Of a stretch of 64,000 nucleotides of DNA, positions 35,156 to 47,029 are shown piece by piece. Made by a program: the position numbers and the translations under genes. Numbering within the stretch: position 1 is the first letter of the stretch; every line of letters begins with the position of its first letter. The stretch covers positions 62,001-126,000 of the forward strand of contig NZ_LMEM01000010.1 of the NCBI RefSeq assembly GCF_001426345.1. Reading direction: 5' to 3'. The notes below the pieces were generated by a model. That model saw nothing but the letters and a program-made list of their open reading frames with translations, was not told the origin of the DNA and made no database searches. This DNA comes from Devosia sp. Root436 (GTDB taxonomy: Bacteria; Pseudomonadota; Alphaproteobacteria; Rhizobiales; Devosiaceae).

Positions 35156-37834
35156 CTAATTCTCGCCGCTGCCGAAGATCAGGTCCATCAGCGTGCGCTG
35201 GCGCTGCGGCTCCTGGTAGACCGGCTGGCCGACACCGGCCGGGGGCTGCATCTGGGCCGGGGCGCCCGGCACCCAGACTTGCTGGCCGGTGGCAGGATCG
35301 ACCACCAGCACCATGGGCTGGCCGGTTTCGGGATCGATCGGCGCCTGGGCAATGCCATTGGTCTGCTGCTGCAAGGGATAGCCGGTGACCGGATCGATGG
35401 CCTGGGCCGGCGCGCCGACCACCTGGCCCACCGGCATGCCGGTCGCCGGATCGATCTGGGTGCCATTGGCATCCACCAGCATGCCGCCGGTATTGTTGAC
35501 GGGCATGCCCGTGGCCGGGTCGATCTGGGCCCCCACCACCATGCCGGTCGCCGGATCGACCATCTGCCCGGTCTGGATGGGCTGGTTGGCGGCCTGCGCG
35601 GCCGCGGCCGGCACATATTGGCCCGTCGCCGGATCGAGCTGCATCAGCTGCCCGGTGGTGGGGTCGGTGGTGGTCTGTACCGGCTGGCCGGTGCCGGCAT
35701 TGACATATTGGGTCATGGGCTGGCCCGTCGCCGGGTCGATCGCCACCTGCCCGGTGGCCGGGTCGATCACCTGCTGGGCGACCAGCTGGCCATCATAGCT
35801 GCCGCCCGGAATTGGGGCGATGGACTTGCCGGCATGGGCCTTGGTCATGAATTGCGACCAGATCGCCGCCGGCACATTGCCGCCCGACAGGGTCGTCTTG
35901 GTGTCGTCGTCATTGCCCAGCCACACCCCGGTCACCATGGCCGAGGTATAGCCGATAAACAGCGCGTCGCGGGCATTCTGGCTGGTGCCGGTCTTGCCGC
36001 CAAATTCCCAACCGCCCACATTGGCGCTCCTGCCGGTTCCCACCTCGACGGCGGTTTCCAGCATGTCGTTCATCTCGGCCAGGATATTGGGCGCGACGAC
36101 GCGGCCGGGGCCGGCATCGGAGGCCTGGTAGAGCACTTCGCCATCCTTGGCGGTGATCGAGGTGATGACATTGGGGATCACCCCCATGCCGCCATTGGCG
36201 AAGGGCGCGTAAGCGCTGGTCAGCTCGAGCAGGTTCACTTCCTGGGTACCCAGGGCGATAGACGGCACCGGCGTCAGCGGCGAGGAAATGCCCATGCGGG
36301 TAGCCACGTCGATCACCGCCTGCGGGGTGACGTCGATGGCAAGGCGCGCCGCAATGGTATTGAGCGAATAGGCCAGCCCCTGCCGCAAAGTCACCGTGCC
36401 GGCATATTTGCCCGAGGCATTGCGCGGGCTCCAGCCGTTATAATCGAACTGGGCATCCTCGGCCAAGGTCTCGGGCGTATAGCCCTTTTCCATGGCGGCC
36501 ATGTAGACGAAGGGCTTGAAGGTCGAGCCGGGCTGGCGCTTGGCGGTGACGGCGCGGTTATACTGGCTGGTCTGGTAATCGACGCCGCCCACCATGGCGC
36601 GCACCGTGCCATCGACGTCCATGGCCACCAGGGCACCCTGGCTGAAGCCGCGCTTGGGGCCTTCGGAGGCCACCAGTTCCTTGACGATGAACTCGGCGTC
36701 CTTCTGCATCTTCCAGTCGATGGTGGTCTGCACCACCACGTCGCTTTCGATCTCGCCGATATAGGCGGTCATCAGGCTTTCGACCCAGTCGGCGACATAG
36801 GATTCCGAGCCTGCCACGCGGGTCCGCACCGTCTGGTTGGGGTCGATCTGGGCCGCCTCGGCCTCTTCGGGCGTGATATAGCCGTCGCGCGCCATGGCGT
36901 TGAGCGACAGGCGCTGCCGCTCGATGGCGCGTTCCGGATAGGACTTGGGATTATAGGCCGATGGCGCCGGCAGGATGCCGGCCAGCATGGCGGCCTGGCC
37001 CAGCGACAGGTTGCGCGCCGAAACGCCGAAATAGGTCTGCGCCGCCGCCTCGATGCCGGTGGCCCCGGCGCCGAAATAGACGCGGTTCATATAGAGTTCG
37101 AGGATTTCTTCCTTGGTGTAGTTCTGCTCCAGCCACACCGCCAGGATGGCTTCCTGCACCTTGCGGCCCAGGGTCTGGTCCGGGGTAAGGAACAGGTTCT
37201 TGGCCACCTGCTGGGTAATGGTGGAGGCGCCGCGGGTCACGCCGCGCGCCTGCACCATTTCGATGGCCACCGAAACCAGGCCCAGCGGGTCGACGCCGAA
37301 ATGGCTCATATAGCGGCGGTCTTCGCTGGCAATGATGGCCGCGGGCACATAATAGGGCAATTCGCGATAGGTCACCGCCTCGCCGCCGGTCTGGCCGCGA
37401 TTGGAGATCAGGCTGCCATCGGCGGCGAGAATGCGGATATTGGGCGGCCGCTCGGGAATGGCCCAGGTGTCGGACGAGGGCAGCTGCGCCCCGTAATAGA
37501 CCACGATGCCGATGGCGGCGATACCGCCCCACAGGCACGCGACGAACCCCCACCACAAGAGGCCCATGAGGAAGCCGCCGGTGCGCGAGCGCTTCTTTTT
37601 GGCCGCCGGCTGGGCCTTGCCGCGGCGCGGTTGCCTGGGGGGCTTGGGCGGTTTGCCGCCGCCATTGCCGCCTGCGGGACGTTCATCGGCTACGGAAAAT
37701 GGCATGGACTGACCCAGAGTGGGCTCCACGCGACCACTATCGCCTCCCTTGCCGCCGCGCGCTTTGGGCTGGGGCTTGCTGCCTCCGGCCTTCTGGTTGC
37801 CAACGCGGTCATCGGCGGAAATGCGAAAATCCAT
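35156..37834 (-). CDS. Class A penicillin-binding protein 1A with repeat tail
   Basis: 892 residues. A basic cytoplasmic N-terminus of about 85 residues is followed by a membrane helix at about 88-113. The glycosyltransferase GT51 domain has ASEDRRYMSHFGVDPLG and GASTITQQVAKNLFL. The transpeptidase has GSTFKPF (S-x-x-K), SLN and GGKTGTSQ. It polymerises and cross-links peptidoglycan. Residues about 687-855 form an unusual tail of ten D-P-x-T-G units after the catalytic domain. The start at 37834 is preferred; one at 37900 is also in frame. Confidence 0.93.
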   Translation of the reverse strand: MDFRISADDRVGNQKAGGSKPQPKARGGKGGDSGRVEPTLGQSMPFSVADERPAGGNGGGKPPKPPRQPRRGKAQPAAKKKRSRTGGFLMGLLWWGFVACLWGGIAAIGIVVYYGAQLPSSDTWAIPERPPNIRILAADGSLISNRGQTGGEAVTYRELPYYVPAAIIASEDRRYMSHFGVDPLGLVSVAIEMVQARGVTRGASTITQQVAKNLFLTPDQTLGRKVQEAILAVWLEQNYTKEEILELYMNRVYFGAGATGIEAAAQTYFGVSARNLSLGQAAMLAGILPAPSAYNPKSYPERAIERQRLSLNAMARDGYITPEEAEAAQIDPNQTVRTRVAGSESYVADWVESLMTAYIGEIESDVVVQTTIDWKMQKDAEFIVKELVASEGPKRGFSQGALVAMDVDGTVRAMVGGVDYQTSQYNRAVTAKRQPGSTFKPFVYMAAMEKGYTPETLAEDAQFDYNGWSPRNASGKYAGTVTLRQGLAYSLNTIAARLAIDVTPQAVIDVATRMGISSPLTPVPSIALGTQEVNLLELTSAYAPFANGGMGVIPNVITSITAKDGEVLYQASDAGPGRVVAPNILAEMNDMLETAVEVGTGRSANVGGWEFGGKTGTSQNARDALFIGYTSAMVTGVWLGNDDDTKTTLSGGNVPAAIWSQFMTKAHAGKSIAPIPGGSYDGQLVAQQVIDPATGQVAIDPATGQPMTQYVNAGTGQPVQTTTDPTTGQLMQLDPATGQYVPAAAAQAANQPIQTGQMVDPATGMVVGAQIDPATGMPVNNTGGMLVDANGTQIDPATGMPVGQVVGAPAQAIDPVTGYPLQQQTNGIAQAPIDPETGQPMVLVVDPATGQQVWVPGAPAQMQPPAGVGQPVYQEPQRQRTLMDLIFGSGEN

Positions 37835-38128
37835 CAAGCGGGACCCTGAAACTGGTGCCTTTGACCTGCTTCTACCCTGTTCGCGCCAGATGGGAAACAA
37901 GAGGTTAGCAAGCGGTTAAGAGCGGTCCGACCGGCTCATGGGATTGTCTGTTGGGCAGCAGCATCCCTGCCGCTGCGCTTTCCCACGCGATCACGCAATT
38001 CTTCTGTTGGTCAATTGTGGCCGGTTTATGTGGGATTTTGCGGCTTTGCCGCGGTGTTGCGGGGGTGTCACAGCATTGTTCCCGTGCCACGGACGGGCTA
38101 TGTGCCCGCACCAACCCGAAAGCCCGCC

Positions 38129-38656
38129 ATGTTCCGACGTCTCCTCCCGCTCCTTTTCGCGCTCCTCGCCAGCCCTGCCCTGGCGCAGGAGTAGGCCATG
38201 CTCGATCGGGCGCTCGACGCGGCCATCGCCACGTTCGAGGCGGCCAGGCCGCATCTGGGTCCGAGCGAAATGGGCGTCGATGTCGCTGCCTATCGCGATG
38301 CGCTGACCTTGCAGCGCTTCGCTTCCGCCCATTGGGGCGGGGCGGTCAAGGTCGACATTGCCATCCGCGAGACGCGGACGGGTTCCTGCGCGCGCTTTGC
38401 CGCCTTCATGCGCATCCCGCCGGAGAATGGCACGGTGCGCCTGGTGCTCTGCCCGCAATTCTTCTCCGATGGCGCCGATGACCTGCGGACGCTGACCCTG
38501 CTGCATGAAATGGTTCACGCCGTCGCCGGGCCCGACGAATGCCAGGCCATGGCCTTCGCCGCCAGGGTGGAGCAGGCTGCGATGGGTCGGTTTACCCCGG
38601 TCGACGCCTATTGGCAGGCCAATGGCTGCACCGGCTCGGGCTATGCCCTGCCCTAA
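38129..38656 (+). pseudogene. Exported HExxH protein interrupted by an amber codon
   Basis: From 38129 the frame encodes a textbook signal peptide, [21 protein letters not shown], then TAG at 38192-38194. The same frame continues from ATG 38198 for 152 residues with HEMVHAVAGPDEC (metalloprotease-like HExxH), four other cysteines and GCTGSGYALP. A single C-to-T change of a CAG codon would explain it. Either the gene is inactive, the protein is made without export from ATG 38198, or there is a sequencing error. Function unknown. Confidence 0.75.
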
Positions 38657-39675
38657 CGCCAGCCCAGTTCCGGCGCCACCAGCTTGAGAATGCTCTCGAT
38701 GACATGGGCGTTGTAGTCCACGCCCAGCTGGTTCGGCACGGTCAGCAGCAGCGTATCGGCTTCGGCAATGGCCTCGTCGGCCGCCAGTTCCCTGATCAGC
38801 TGTTCCGGCTCGGCGGCATAGCCGCGGCCGAACACGGCGCGCTTTTCCGGCTCGATATATCCGAAGCTGTCCTCCTCGCGCCCGCCGCCGCCGAAATAGG
38901 CGCGGTCCATGTCGTTGACCAGCGCGAAGATCGAGCGGCTGACCGAAACGCGGGCCTCGCGCGCATGCCCGGCCTCCTTCCAGGCCGACTTATACGCCCG
39001 GATCTGCTCGGCCTGCTGGATATGGAACGGCTTGCCGCTCTCGTCGAATTTGAGTGTCGAGCTTTGCAGGTGCATGCCGAGCTTTGCCGCCCAGACGGCG
39101 GTGGCGTCGGTTGCCGCGCCCCACCAGATGCGCTCGCGCAGGCCTTCCGAATGGGGTTCGAGCCTGAGCATGCCCGGCGGGTTGGGGAACATCGGCCGCG
39201 GATTGGGCTGGGCGAAGCCGTGGCCCTTGAGCACTTCGAGCAGCACTTCGGTCTGTTCGCGCGCCATGTCGGCATCGGTCTTGCCCTCGGCTGGGGCGTA
39301 GCCGAAATAGCGATAGCCATCAATCACCTGCTCGGGCGAACCGCGGCTGATGCCCAGTTGCAGCCTGCCGCCGGCAATCAGGTCGGCCGCGCCGGCATCC
39401 TCGGCCATGTAGAGCGGATTTTCGTAACGCATGTCGATGACGGCGGTGCCGATCTCGATCTTGCGGGTCCTGGCGCCGATGGCCGCCAGCAGCGGAAAGG
39501 GCGACGCGAGTTGGCGGGCGAAATGATGCACGCGGAAATAGGCGCCGTCGGCCCCCAGCTCCTCGGCCGCCACGGCCAGGTCGATCGATTGCAGCAGCGC
39601 ATCGCTGGCCGAGCGCGTCTGCGACTGCGGCGAGGGCGACCAATGCCCGAAGGAAAGAAAGCCGATCTTTTTCAT
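38653..39675 (-). CDS. LLM-class flavin-dependent monooxygenase
   Basis: 340 residues, bacterial luciferase-like fold: MKKIGFLSFGHWSPSPQSQT, ELGADGAYFRVHHFARQLAS, KIEIGTAVIDMRYENPLYMA and AGGRLQLGISRGSPEQV. These proteins use reduced FMN or F420 to oxidise small molecules; the substrate is not predictable here. Its 3' end overlaps the convergent metalloprotease-like gene by 4 bases. Confidence 0.87.
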   Translation of the reverse strand: MKKIGFLSFGHWSPSPQSQTRSASDALLQSIDLAVAAEELGADGAYFRVHHFARQLASPFPLLAAIGARTRKIEIGTAVIDMRYENPLYMAEDAGAADLIAGGRLQLGISRGSPEQVIDGYRYFGYAPAEGKTDADMAREQTEVLLEVLKGHGFAQPNPRPMFPNPPGMLRLEPHSEGLRERIWWGAATDATAVWAAKLGMHLQSSTLKFDESGKPFHIQQAEQIRAYKSAWKEAGHAREARVSVSRSIFALVNDMDRAYFGGGGREEDSFGYIEPEKRAVFGRGYAAEPEQLIRELAADEAIAEADTLLLTVPNQLGVDYNAHVIESILKLVAPELGWR

Positions 39676-39810
39676 GGGAGATGCCTCGCGGGGACAATGC
39701 CGTAATGACCAAGCCTAGCTAAGCCGACTTGGCAGTCAAACCAAGCCGGTTCTGCGCAACGCATTGTTCAAGCGCATGAACACCCAGACGCCGGCCGTCT
39801 CAATCACCGT

Positions 39811-39835
39811 GGAACGCTGGCGGCTCTAAACCGTT
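39811..39835 (+). promoter_or_regulatory. EcfG-type general stress promoter for csbD
   Basis: GGAAC (39811-39815), 16 bases, CGTT (39832-39835), an exact match to the alphaproteobacterial EcfG consensus, 31 bases before the csbD start. Confidence 0.75.
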
Positions 39836-39866
39836 GAGATAACACACTTTGATAAGGAGATTCACG

Positions 39867-40070
39867 ATGGACTGGAACCGCGTTGAAGGTAGCTGGAAGC
39901 AGATTTCGGGCAAGGTGAAGGAACAATGGGGCAAGCTCACCGACGACGATATCGCCCAGATCAACGGCAACCGCGAACAGCTCGAGGGCAAGATTCAGGA
40001 GCGCTACGGCAAGGCCAAGGACGAGGTTCGCAAGGACATCGACGACTGGTATGGCCGCCAGCGCTGGTAG
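39867..40070 (+). CDS. CsbD-family stress protein
   Basis: 67 residues starting MDWNRVEGSWKQISGKVKEQ and continuing WGKLTDDDIAQINGNREQLE, the CsbD pattern. CsbD-like proteins are small, soluble, charged and induced by general stress; molecular role unknown. AAGGAG sits 7 bases before the ATG, with an EcfG promoter ahead and a strong terminator behind, so it is a single-gene unit. Confidence 0.93.
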   Translation: MDWNRVEGSWKQISGKVKEQWGKLTDDDIAQINGNREQLEGKIQERYGKAKDEVRKDIDDWYGRQRW

Positions 40071-40086
40071 GTTCTGCCGACAAAAC

Positions 40087-40115
40087 AAAGCCCGGCGGTT
40101 CGCCGGGCTTTTTCT
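40087..40115 (+). terminator. Terminator after csbD
   Basis: Perfect 11-bp stem AAAGCCCGGCG / CGCCGGGCTTT with a GTT loop and T run. Confidence 0.92.
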
Positions 40116-40265
40116 ATTCGGCGGCGTGGTAATATTCCGCCGAAGGCCGGATCACCCGCTACCGCGCCGGCGGTGGCCTGAAAATCTTCATCCTGTCGCA
40201 GGGTCTCCAGCGTGCGCGGCCCAGGCCGCTCGCCCGGCCAATCCGCGAATGCAAAGGCATGGTCC

Positions 40266-42728
<2,463 letters not shown>

Positions 42729-42810
42729 CTAGCGGAACAGGGGTATATCCCCAAGCAAAATGGCCGTTTGAAGGGCGTTTGCGGGGGATGAAAGAGGCCG
42801 CCACGGCCCT

Positions 42811-42837
42811 ATTCTCCTCCCCATCGGGGAGAAGAAT
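42811..42837. repeat. Single hairpin of the palindromic family (R9)
   Basis: ATTCTCCTCCCCATCGGGGAGAAGAAT. A lone arm between recF and gyrB, 16 bases past the recF stop. Confidence 0.55.
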
Positions 42838-42852
42838 AAAAACGGGGCTCGT

Positions 42853-43962
42853 TCACCCCTTCGACACGCGCCCGTCACGCACCGTCACCATCTGCGCGCG
42901 GCTGCCCAAGGCCTCGAACAGCAGGCGATCCGTGCCGGTGAGAAAACACTGCGTCCCCAGCCCATCCAGCGCCGAAAACAGCGCCCTGCGGCGGTCGGGA
43001 TCGAGATGGGCGGCTATTTCGTCGAGCAGCAGGAAGGGCGTGATGGATGTCCTGAGCTTCACCAGCCTTGCATGCGCCAGGATCAGCCCGATGAGCAGCG
43101 CTTTCTGTTCGCCGGTCGAGCCCAAAGCGGCCGGCATGGCCTTCTGGGCATAGGTCACGTCGAGATCCACTCTGTGTGGTCCTGATATGGTGCGTCCGGC
43201 GGCGCGATCAACCCCGCGCGTGCCCCGCCAGCGGGCGACCAGCGCGGTTTCGAGGGCCGCCGAGGAGGCCGGTTCCGCCCCGTCCTCGAACAGCGGCGTC
43301 AGCGCCAGATGAGCCGCCGGAAAGCTCTCGTCGTCGAGGCTCTGCTCGATGAGTGCCTGCAGATGGGTGAGGCTGTCCATGCGCGCCAGGTGGATCGACG
43401 CGCCCAGTTCGGCCATCTGGCTTTCGATGGCATCGAGCCAGGTCGCATCGCCATTGTCTTCCAATAGCCGGTTGCGCTGCCGCATGGCCTTTTCATAATC
43501 GCCGACCGATGCCGAATGACTGGGGATCAGCGTGGTCACCAGCCGGTCGAGAAAGCGCCGCCGGTCCCCCGCCGGGCCCGAAAACAGGCCATCCATCGCT
43601 GGCGTCAGCCACAGCACGCGGAGATAATCGCTCATCGCCTCGATGGAGCGGGCATTGGCCCCATTGATGCGCACCCGCCGCCCGCCATCGGGCGCAGCGC
43701 CGGTGCCGATATCGGCGGGGCCATCATCGGTCTCGACCGTCGCCGCCACGGCCCAGCCGATATCGGAGCCATGCGCCTGCAGCGTCTCGAAGCTCGCCCC
43801 GCGCAGGCCGCGGCCGGGCGACAGCACGGAGATGGCTTCGAGCAGGTTGGTCTTGCCCGATCCATTGGGCCCGGTGAGCACGACGTGCCGGGAATCGAGA
43901 TCAAGCGCCGCCGCGGTGTAGTTGCGGAAAGCGGTGAGGCGGATGCGGGAGAGGTGGCGCAT
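42853..43962 (-). CDS. recF: DNA replication and repair protein RecF
   Basis: 369 residues, SMC-like ATPase. Walker A LTGPNGSGKTNLLEAISVLS, signature-like STGEQKALLIGLILAHA, Walker B FLLLDEIAAHLD and an N-terminal LSRIRLTAFRNYTAAALDLD. RecF loads RecA at gaps through RecOR. It lies in the conserved dnaN-recF-gyrB order, with palindromic element R10 between dnaN and recF. Confidence 0.96.
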   Translation of the reverse strand: MRHLSRIRLTAFRNYTAAALDLDSRHVVLTGPNGSGKTNLLEAISVLSPGRGLRGASFETLQAHGSDIGWAVAATVETDDGPADIGTGAAPDGGRRVRINGANARSIEAMSDYLRVLWLTPAMDGLFSGPAGDRRRFLDRLVTTLIPSHSASVGDYEKAMRQRNRLLEDNGDATWLDAIESQMAELGASIHLARMDSLTHLQALIEQSLDDESFPAAHLALTPLFEDGAEPASSAALETALVARWRGTRGVDRAAGRTISGPHRVDLDVTYAQKAMPAALGSTGEQKALLIGLILAHARLVKLRTSITPFLLLDEIAAHLDPDRRRALFSALDGLGTQCFLTGTDRLLFEALGSRAQMVTVRDGRVSKG

Positions 43963-43983
43963 ATTCAGGCTCCCACCGGATCA

Positions 43984-44133
43984 CCCCTCTCCCCTTGCGG
44001 GAGAGGGTGGTTTTTCGCGTTCAGCGAAAAACCGGGTGAGGGGTCCTGCGCCATCCCATGCTTCAATGCTTGCGGATGGCTCAGCGCCCCCTCATCCGCC
44101 CTTCGGGCACCTTCTCCCACGAGGGGAGAAGGG
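43984..44133. repeat. Palindromic element R10 (type B)
   Basis: CTCCCCTTGCGGGAGAGG arm, perfect inner hairpin GGTTTTTCGC-gttca-GCGAAAAACC, GGGTGAGGGGTCCTGCG, then CCCCTCATCCGCCCTTCGGG and CTTCTCCCACGAGGGGAGAAG. The spacer resembles that of R1. Confidence 0.88.
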
Positions 44134-44150
44134 AAGAGAGGAACGAGCAT

Positions 44151-45272
44151 CTAGACGCGCATCGGCATCAGCACATAGAGCGCCCGCGTCTCGCCATCGT
44201 CGCGCACCAGGGTCGGCGAGCCAGCGTCGTTGAACATGAAGACCGCATTGTCCGAGCGGATCTGTCCGATGATATCGAGCAGGTAGCGGGCATTGAAACC
44301 GATCTCGAAACCGTCGGTATCGAAATCCACCGCCAGCTCCTCGCTAGCCGTGCCGTGGTCGGGATTGGTCACGGACAGTTCCAGCAGGCCATTGCTGGCC
44401 TGCAGCTTGACGGCCTTGCCGCCGCGATCCGAGGCAATGGTCGAGACGCGATCGACGGCGGTGGCAAAGCTCGCCCGGTCGACATTCATCTGCTTGTCGT
44501 TGTTCTTGGGCGTCACCCGGTCGTAATCGGGGAAAGTGCCTTCGATGAGCTTGCTGAGCAGCACCACCGAACCCACGGTGAAGCGGATCTTGGTATCGGA
44601 AACCTCCACCGAAACGTCGCCCTCGGCGCCGTCGAGCAGCTTCTGCACTTCGCCCACGGTCTTCTTGGGCACGATGATGCCCGGCATGCCCTTGGCGCCC
44701 GCCGGCGCCTCTATTTCGGCGCGGGCCATGCGGTGACCATCGGTGGCCACGGCGCGCAACACGGTGCCGGCATTGCTCACATCGACGGTATGGAAATAGA
44801 TGCCGTTGAGATAGTAGCGCGTCTCTTCATTGCTGATGGCGAACTGGGTCCGCTCGATCAGCTCGCGCAGGGCCGAGGCAGGCAGGGTGAATTCGTGGCC
44901 GAAGCTGCCCGACTTGAGATCGGGGAAGCTGTCGGGGCTCAAACAGGCCAGGTTGAAGCGCGAGCGGCCGGAGGTGAGAACCATGTTCTCGCCGCCATCG
45001 GTTTCCAGCCGCACTTCGGCGCCATCGCTGAGCTTGCGCACGATTTCGTAGAGCGTATGGGCCGGAACGGTGGTGGTGCCCGAGGTCGAGACCATGGCCG
45101 GCACGCTTTCGGTCACCTCGATATCGAGGTCGGTGGCGCGCAATTCGACCTTGTCGTCGCTGGCCTTGAACAGCACGTTGGCCAGGATCGGGTAGGTATT
45201 GCGCCGCTCCACCACCCGATGCACATGGCCCAGCGACTTGAGCAGATGATTGCGTTCGAGCGTGACTTTCAT
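44151..45272 (-). CDS. dnaN: DNA polymerase III beta subunit (sliding clamp)
   Basis: 373 residues from [20 protein letters not shown] to LYVLMPMRV. Typical clamp blocks: [47 protein letters not shown] and YLLDIIGQI. It encircles DNA and tethers polymerases. The start at 45272 gives the family N-terminus. A strong hairpin with a UUCG loop lies 32 bases upstream and may attenuate readthrough from dnaA. Confidence 0.97.
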   Translation of the reverse strand: MKVTLERNHLLKSLGHVHRVVERRNTYPILANVLFKASDDKVELRATDLDIEVTESVPAMVSTSGTTTVPAHTLYEIVRKLSDGAEVRLETDGGENMVLTSGRSRFNLACLSPDSFPDLKSGSFGHEFTLPASALRELIERTQFAISNEETRYYLNGIYFHTVDVSNAGTVLRAVATDGHRMARAEIEAPAGAKGMPGIIVPKKTVGEVQKLLDGAEGDVSVEVSDTKIRFTVGSVVLLSKLIEGTFPDYDRVTPKNNDKQMNVDRASFATAVDRVSTIASDRGGKAVKLQASNGLLELSVTNPDHGTASEELAVDFDTDGFEIGFNARYLLDIIGQIRSDNAVFMFNDAGSPTLVRDDGETRALYVLMPMRV

Positions 45273-45302
45273 TCGGGCACTTCCTGGCGGTACGCGGACG
45301 GC

Positions 45303-45326
45303 AAAAGCCCCGGCGAACCGGGGCTT
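45303..45326 (-). terminator. Hairpin with UUCG loop ahead of dnaN (terminator or attenuator)
   Basis: 9-bp perfect stem AAGCCCCGG / CCGGGGCTT with loop TTCG on the minus strand, then TTTTGCC. It ends 30 bases before the dnaN ATG, leaving no room for a separate dnaN promoter after it. Confidence 0.7.
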
Positions 45327-45420
45327 GGACATTTACAATTTGTGACCGCAAAGGCAAGGGCGAGAGCCCGATTGCCAACGCTTTACACAAGCATGCCTTG
45401 TTCGTCTCGGAGCGTGGGCT

Positions 45421-45545
45421 CCCTCTCCCCTGAGGGGAGAGGGTGGGGTGAGGGGTTCAGTGCTGATGAAAGGCGCAATGACCGCTGCTGCGCTGAACCC
45501 CTCACCCGACCCTTCGGGTCGACCTCTCCCCTCAGGGGAGAGGTA
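45421..45545. repeat. Palindromic element R11 (type A, no nuclease gene)
   Basis: CTCTCCCCTGAGGGGAGAGG arm, GGGTGAGGGGTTCAGTGCTG, about 25-base spacer, GCGCTGAACCCCTCACCCG, a CCCTTCGGG hairpin and CTCTCCCCTCAGGGGAGAGG. The same arms flank the DUF559 genes. It lies between dnaA and dnaN. Confidence 0.88.
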
Positions 45546-45574
45546 ACGTCCGCTTCGCTCCCGGAATGGGATCC

Positions 45575-47029
45575 CTATTCTTCGAGCATGCGCTTCAGCA
45601 GTTCGATCTCCTGCGCCAGTTCCACGTCATCCTTGATCATCTGCTCGACCTTGCGGACCGAGTGGAGAACGGTGGTGTGGTCGCGGCCGCCGAAGCGCCG
45701 GCCGATTTCCGGCAGCGAACGGCTCGTCAGCGCCTTGGCCAGGAACATGGCGATCTGGCGCGGACGCACCACGTCGCGGCTGCGGCGCGCCGACAGCAAT
45801 TCGTTGCGCGGCACCTTGTAGTGGCGCGAGACGATCTTGAGGATGTCCTCGATGCGAACGCGGCGGGCTTCGCGCGAGCGGATCAGGTCGCCCAGCGTCT
45901 TTTCGGCCAGCGGCACGGTGATGAGTTCGCCGGTCAACTGGTTGGCGGCCACCAGCCGGTTGACGGCACCGTCGAGGTCGCGGCCATGGCTCACCACGGC
46001 GCGGGCGACATAGTCGATGACAGGGGCAGGGAAATGCATGCCATAGCGGGCGGCCGACTGTTCGGCGCGGCGCTGCACGATGGCCTTGCGCAGGTCGAGG
46101 TCGAAGCCCGAGATCGGCACCACCAGGCCACCCGACAAGCGGGAGCGGATGCGCTCGTCGAGCATTTCGAGATCGCGCGGCGGCGCATCGCCGGCCACCA
46201 CGACCTGCTTGGCGCCGGTCAGCAGCGTGCCCAGCGTGTGGCCGAATTCGGTGGCCGACTTGCCCTGCAGGAACTGCATGTCGTCGATCAGCAGGAGATC
46301 GACCCGGCGCAGCCAGTCCTTGAAGCCGAGCGCCGACTGGCGCTGCACGGCGGCAATGAAGTGGTACATGAAATGGTCGGCGGTGAGATAGACGATGTTC
46401 TTGGTCGGATCGGCCTGCTGCACCTGATGGGCGATGGCGTTGAGCAGGTGCGACTTGCCCAGGCCCACCGTGGAATGGATATAGACCGGGTTGAAGCTCA
46501 CCGTATTGTTGGTAACGGCCTGGGCGATCTGCTTGGCGACGCCGAGGGCCATTTCATTGGCCGAGCCGCCGACGAAACTGTCGAAGGTCATGCGCGGATC
46601 GATGGCGCTGCCAGCCAGGGCGTCGCCCTTGGCGGCGGAATTGTCGCGCACCAGGCGCGGCTGGTGCATCGGCGCGGGGGCGGCGGTCACCGAAGGGGCG
46701 GCGGCTTCGCTGGGCGAGGCGGGCTCGGCATGGGGCTGGGCCAGGCGGGGGCGGGCCTGGCCGTTGACGCGCAGGGTCACCTGGATGCGGGCCACCTCTT
46801 CGGCATCCTGCCGGAAGGCTTCCAGGATCCGGTCGGCATAGTTGGACTGGACCCAGGAACAGAGGAACCGCGTGGGGGCCGACAGATGCACCACGTCCTC
46901 GACCATTTCCTCAAGCTCGAGGCGGGCGAACCAGGAGGTAAACACATCCTCGCCGACGCCGGTCTTGAGGCGGGCGCGCACCCGGTTCCAGAGTTCGCGC
47001 TGACCTTCGGAGGTGTCGGAGGTGGTCAT
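45575..47029 (-). CDS. dnaA: Chromosomal replication initiator DnaA
   Basis: 484 residues. Domain [24 protein letters not shown], a proline/alanine linker, then AAA+ domain with [16 protein letters not shown] (Walker A) and [13 protein letters not shown] (Walker B). Domain IV with [18 protein letters not shown] binds DnaA boxes. The sequence reads SHLLN where most DnaA proteins have THLLH. The start at 47029 gives a normal N-terminus, though ATGs at 47134 and further upstream are in frame. It opens the dnaA-dnaN-recF-gyrB run. Confidence 0.95.
   Translation of the reverse strand: MTTSDTSEGQRELWNRVRARLKTGVGEDVFTSWFARLELEEMVEDVVHLSAPTRFLCSWVQSNYADRILEAFRQDAEEVARIQVTLRVNGQARPRLAQPHAEPASPSEAAAPSVTAAPAPMHQPRLVRDNSAAKGDALAGSAIDPRMTFDSFVGGSANEMALGVAKQIAQAVTNNTVSFNPVYIHSTVGLGKSHLLNAIAHQVQQADPTKNIVYLTADHFMYHFIAAVQRQSALGFKDWLRRVDLLLIDDMQFLQGKSATEFGHTLGTLLTGAKQVVVAGDAPPRDLEMLDERIRSRLSGGLVVPISGFDLDLRKAIVQRRAEQSAARYGMHFPAPVIDYVARAVVSHGRDLDGAVNRLVAANQLTGELITVPLAEKTLGDLIRSREARRVRIEDILKIVSRHYKVPRNELLSARRSRDVVRPRQIAMFLAKALTSRSLPEIGRRFGGRDHTTVLHSVRKVEQMIKDDVELAQEIELLKRMLEE

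Noticed and set aside
35279..37849. An 856-codon open frame on the plus strand opposite the PBP1A gene
   Set aside because: Antisense shadow produced by GC-rich codon use; no domain motif, rich in His/Gly/Arg, while the minus frame has all PBP1A motifs.
40116..40265. A remnant coding region between csbD and gyrB (open minus frame next to gyrB stop)
   Set aside because: Too short, no start site with ribosome binding, no family motif; may be noncoding.
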